From assembly GCA_031292275.1 (NCBI GenBank), contig JARLHL010000018.1, positions 1 through 62,666 on the forward strand: 62,666 nucleotides of DNA, written 5' to 3'. The notes beneath the pieces were generated by a model that was not told the origin of the DNA, ran no database searches, and saw only the letters and a list, made by a program, of their open reading frames with translations. The stretch is from Desulfocapsaceae bacterium. Its GTDB lineage: Bacteria; Desulfobacterota; Desulfobulbia; Desulfobulbales; Desulfocapsaceae. Below, piece after piece: positions 60,229 to 62,666 of this stretch. Made by a program: the position numbers and the translations under genes. Every line of letters starts with the position of its first letter. Position 1 is the stretch's first letter.

Positions 60229-62562
60229 ATGTTATTTGATAATGTCTTAGAGGTAATCGGCAATACACCGTTGGTCAGGATTCATCGGCTTATCGATTCG
60301 GACTCCAGATTGATCTATGCAAAGCTTGAAGCCAGGAATCCCGGCGGGTCTATAAAGGAGCGGGTCTCGCTTTCGATGATTGAGGCCGGGGAAAAGAGCG
60401 GAGAATTGACAAAGGACAAGATTGTCCTTGAGGCCACCAGCGGCAATACCGGAATCGGCCTGGCCATGGTCTGTGCCGCTAAAGGATATCGGTGTACTCT
60501 GGTGATGCCGGAGTCGGCCTCTATCGAGCGCCGGAAGATCATGCAGGCATATGGAGCGGAGATTCTGCTCACGCCCGCCAATCGCGCCACCGATGGGGCC
60601 ATCGAGAAATCCTATGCAATGGCCAGAGAGTTTCCCGACCGTTACTATCTTACCGACCAGTTCAACAACGAGGCCAACTGCATGGCCCATTACATGGGGA
60701 CGGGGCCGGAGATCTGGAATCAGACCGATGGCAGGGTGACTCATATCGTCGCGACGCTGGGGACTTCCGGTACGGTGATGGGGCTGAGTGCCTGGTTTAA
60801 GGAATTCCATCCCCATGTGCAGATTATTGCGGTGGAACCGCATCTGGGCCATAAGATTCAGGGCTTAAAGAATATGAAGGAGTCGTATAAACCCGGCATC
60901 TTCAATAAGACTGTTCCGGATCATATTGTCAGTATTGAGGATGAGGATGCCTTCAATATGGCCCGGCAGCTGGCCCGCAAGGAAGGCCTGCTGGTGGGTA
61001 TGAGCAGCGGAGCGGCGATGTCGGCCGCGCTGGATTATGCCGCCACCCTGAAGGAGTGCCTGATGGTGGTCATCCTGCCCGACGGTGGTGAGAGATACCT
61101 GAGCACCCCGCTTTTTTCCAGGAAGGTCCAGGCTTCTGGAGAGAAGAAGTCGGAACTCCGCTTTTTCAACACCATGACCAAGAAAAAGGAGGTCTTCGTC
61201 CCGCAGAAAGAGGGGCATGCGACCTTCTATTCCTGCGGACCGACGGCCTTCGAACCCGCTAACCTCCTGCTCTGCCGGCGCTTCATCGTTTCCGATCTGA
61301 TCACCAAATATCTGGAGAGTAAAGGGCTTACAGTCGAGTCGTATATGAACTTCACGGACATCGACGATAACACCATCGCCGGTGCGGAAAAGGCAGGGTT
61401 GCCGCTCCGTGAGTTTACCGAAAGATTTATTGACAGCTTCATGGAGGATATTGATTCGCTGGGCGTCAAGCGGGCCACCGGATATCCCAAGGCCTCCGAG
61501 CATGTCCAGGACATGATTGAGATTGCCCATGAGCTGATCCATAAGGGCTATGCCTACGAGAAGCATGGATCCATCTATTTCGATATTTCTAAGTTTAAGA
61601 ATTACGGACGTCTCTCCGGGATTGATCTCAGTAAGATCCAACTGGGCAAGACCGTAGATCTGGATAATTACGAAAAGGATAATCCCCGCGATTTCACTTT
61701 ATTAAAGAGATCAACCCTGGCCGAACTGAAGAAGGGCATCTTCTTTCAGACCGACTGGGGCAATGTGCGCCCCAGCTGGCATGTGGAATGCTCCGCCATG
61801 GCGACCAGGCATCTGGGGGCCACCCTGGACCTGCATACCAGCAGCCGGAACCTGATCTTTCCTCACCACGAGAATGAGATAGCCATTGCCGAGGCCCTGA
61901 CCGGAAAGCCGTTGTCCCGTTGCTGGCTGCATTCCGAACTGGTTCTGGTGGACGGCAAGATGATGTCCGCAGAACATGGCAACGTTATAACCCTGAAGGA
62001 TCTTCTTGCCAGGGGGTTCACGGCTCGGGAAATCCGTTTCATGCTGCTCACCGTCCATTATCGCAAGCCGATCCAGTTTACCTTCAGGCGCCTGGAAAAT
62101 GTCCGGACTGCCCTGCGGCGGCTGGATGAGTTTACCTGCAAGCTGATCTGTCTTCCACCCGGAAAACCCCACCCGGAAGTTGCCACTTTTGTCTCGTCAA
62201 TGCAGGAGCAGTTTTTCGAGGCCATGGACGATGACCTGAACGTCTCCAAAGGAATGAGCGCGATTTACAGGTTTATCAAAAAGATGAACCCGATTTTACA
62301 GGTCAATCATCTGGATCGGGACCAGAAGGACTACATTCTTGAGAGTCTGAACAAGATGAATCAGGTTCTTCAGATTTTCAGGCTGCAGGGCTGCCCGCTC
62401 ATCCCGGAGGTTAATTCGTTGATTAAACTTCGGGAAAATGCGCGCATAGAAAAGGATTGGAAGGCTGCCGATGCCGCCAGGGATCAGCTTGCCAAGATGG
62501 GCATTATCGTTATCGATACAGAGAGCGGACCTATTTGGCAACGGGTCAGGGAAGTCGAATGA
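60229..62562 (+). CDS. Fusion: cysteine synthase (CysK) with a cysteinyl-tRNA-synthetase-like module lacking HIGH and KMSKS
   Basis: 777 residues. Residues 1-300 form an intact O-acetylserine sulfhydrylase: the PLP Lys43 in NPGGSIKER, SGNTGIGLA, TLGTSGTVMG and the C-terminal LPDGGERYLST. From residue 308 a CysRS-like module begins (ELRFFNTMTKKKE). It keeps the four zinc/cysteine ligands (Cys336 in SCGPTA, Cys521 in WHVECSAM, His546 and Glu550 in FPHHENE), NFTDIDD and the C-terminal DALR/anticodon-like parts (AMDDDLNVSKGM, KAADAARDQLAKMGI). HIGH, expected at 345-348, is NLLL, and KMSKS, expected at 578-582, is MMSAE. ATP-dependent cysteine activation is thus unlikely. Possible roles: cysteine sensing or channelling. 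A separate true cysS must exist elsewhere. Confidence 0.9.
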   Translation: MLFDNVLEVIGNTPLVRIHRLIDSDSRLIYAKLEARNPGGSIKERVSLSMIEAGEKSGELTKDKIVLEATSGNTGIGLAMVCAAKGYRCTLVMPESASIERRKIMQAYGAEILLTPANRATDGAIEKSYAMAREFPDRYYLTDQFNNEANCMAHYMGTGPEIWNQTDGRVTHIVATLGTSGTVMGLSAWFKEFHPHVQIIAVEPHLGHKIQGLKNMKESYKPGIFNKTVPDHIVSIEDEDAFNMARQLARKEGLLVGMSSGAAMSAALDYAATLKECLMVVILPDGGERYLSTPLFSRKVQASGEKKSELRFFNTMTKKKEVFVPQKEGHATFYSCGPTAFEPANLLLCRRFIVSDLITKYLESKGLTVESYMNFTDIDDNTIAGAEKAGLPLREFTERFIDSFMEDIDSLGVKRATGYPKASEHVQDMIEIAHELIHKGYAYEKHGSIYFDISKFKNYGRLSGIDLSKIQLGKTVDLDNYEKDNPRDFTLLKRSTLAELKKGIFFQTDWGNVRPSWHVECSAMATRHLGATLDLHTSSRNLIFPHHENEIAIAEALTGKPLSRCWLHSELVLVDGKMMSAEHGNVITLKDLLARGFTAREIRFMLLTVHYRKPIQFTFRRLENVRTALRRLDEFTCKLICLPPGKPHPEVATFVSSMQEQFFEAMDDDLNVSKGMSAIYRFIKKMNPILQVNHLDRDQKDYILESLNKMNQVLQIFRLQGCPLIPEVNSLIKLRENARIEKDWKAADAARDQLAKMGIIVIDTESGPIWQRVREVE

Positions 62563-62627
62563 TTGATAAGAATGCAGTTGCTTTTTGCCTCGTATTGATT
62601 AATATGTCGTCCTCAATATGACATAAT

Positions 62628-62666
<39 letters not shown>

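Overview
The window reads as a chromosomal stretch of a Gram-negative, probably anaerobic bacterium of the Desulfobacterota, most likely a Desulfobulbales-type sulfate/sulfur bacterium. This is inferred from the mix of genes: a yidC-jag-mnmE edge, an XrtA exosortase polysaccharide locus, glutaconate-type CoA transferases, an UPF0280 protein, type III plus GSI-alpha-like glutamine synthetases, and remains of an ATP sulfurylase/APS kinase gene. No rRNA or other phylogenetic marker is present, so the placement is only a guess. Coding density is high, and the accessory part (31-36 kb) is gene-poor.

Layout. 1-2.9 kb: conserved membrane-insertion/tRNA-modification genes (yidC end, jag, mnmE). 3-6 kb, minus strand: a TPR lipoprotein of the PEP-CTERM/XrtA type followed after 1 nt by elbB. 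6.5-31.2 kb: a large exopolysaccharide locus of the exosortase A (XrtA/EpsH) type. It holds an export protein, a beta-barrel, two polysaccharide deacetylases, FemAB and GNAT-like acyltransferases, five glycosyltransferases, a flippase, a pyruvyl transferase, an O-antigen-ligase-like protein, an amidotransferase, a PcRGLX/YetA-like protein and an acyltransferase, with exosortase and EpsI on the minus strand. No chain-length determinant, tyrosine kinase, initiating sugar transferase, PrsK/PrsR regulator or PEP-CTERM substrate is visible here.

31.2-36.2 kb: a decayed bifunctional ATP sulfurylase/APS kinase gene, then a glutaconate-type CoA transferase pair with an extra diverged A subunit. This block is bracketed by two ~82-nt structured elements that share their termini. 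36.2-48 kb: housekeeping genes (selO, moeA, mutM, a phosphopantetheinyl transferase, cvpA, two overlapping glycosyl/nucleotidyl transferases, UPF0280, manB, manC, mtnA). manB and manC would supply GDP-mannose for the polysaccharide locus.

48.4-59.5 kb: a nitrogen-assimilation island: two tandem ammonium transporters, PII, GlnD, a type III glutamine synthetase and a GSI without an adenylylation tyrosine. An IS3-family transposase remnant lies in the glnD-glnN gap. A possible pseudoknotted leader precedes glnA. 59.6-62.7 kb: a DUF721 protein, a fusion of cysteine synthase with a cysteinyl-tRNA-synthetase-like module, and the first half of a tRNA-Arg(TCT) cut by the window end.

The most unusual item is the CysK-CysRS-like fusion (60229-62562). 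Its cysteine-binding zinc ligands are kept, but both ATP-binding signatures (HIGH and KMSKS) are gone, so the second half is unlikely to charge tRNA and may be a cysteine-sensing or cysteine-handling module.
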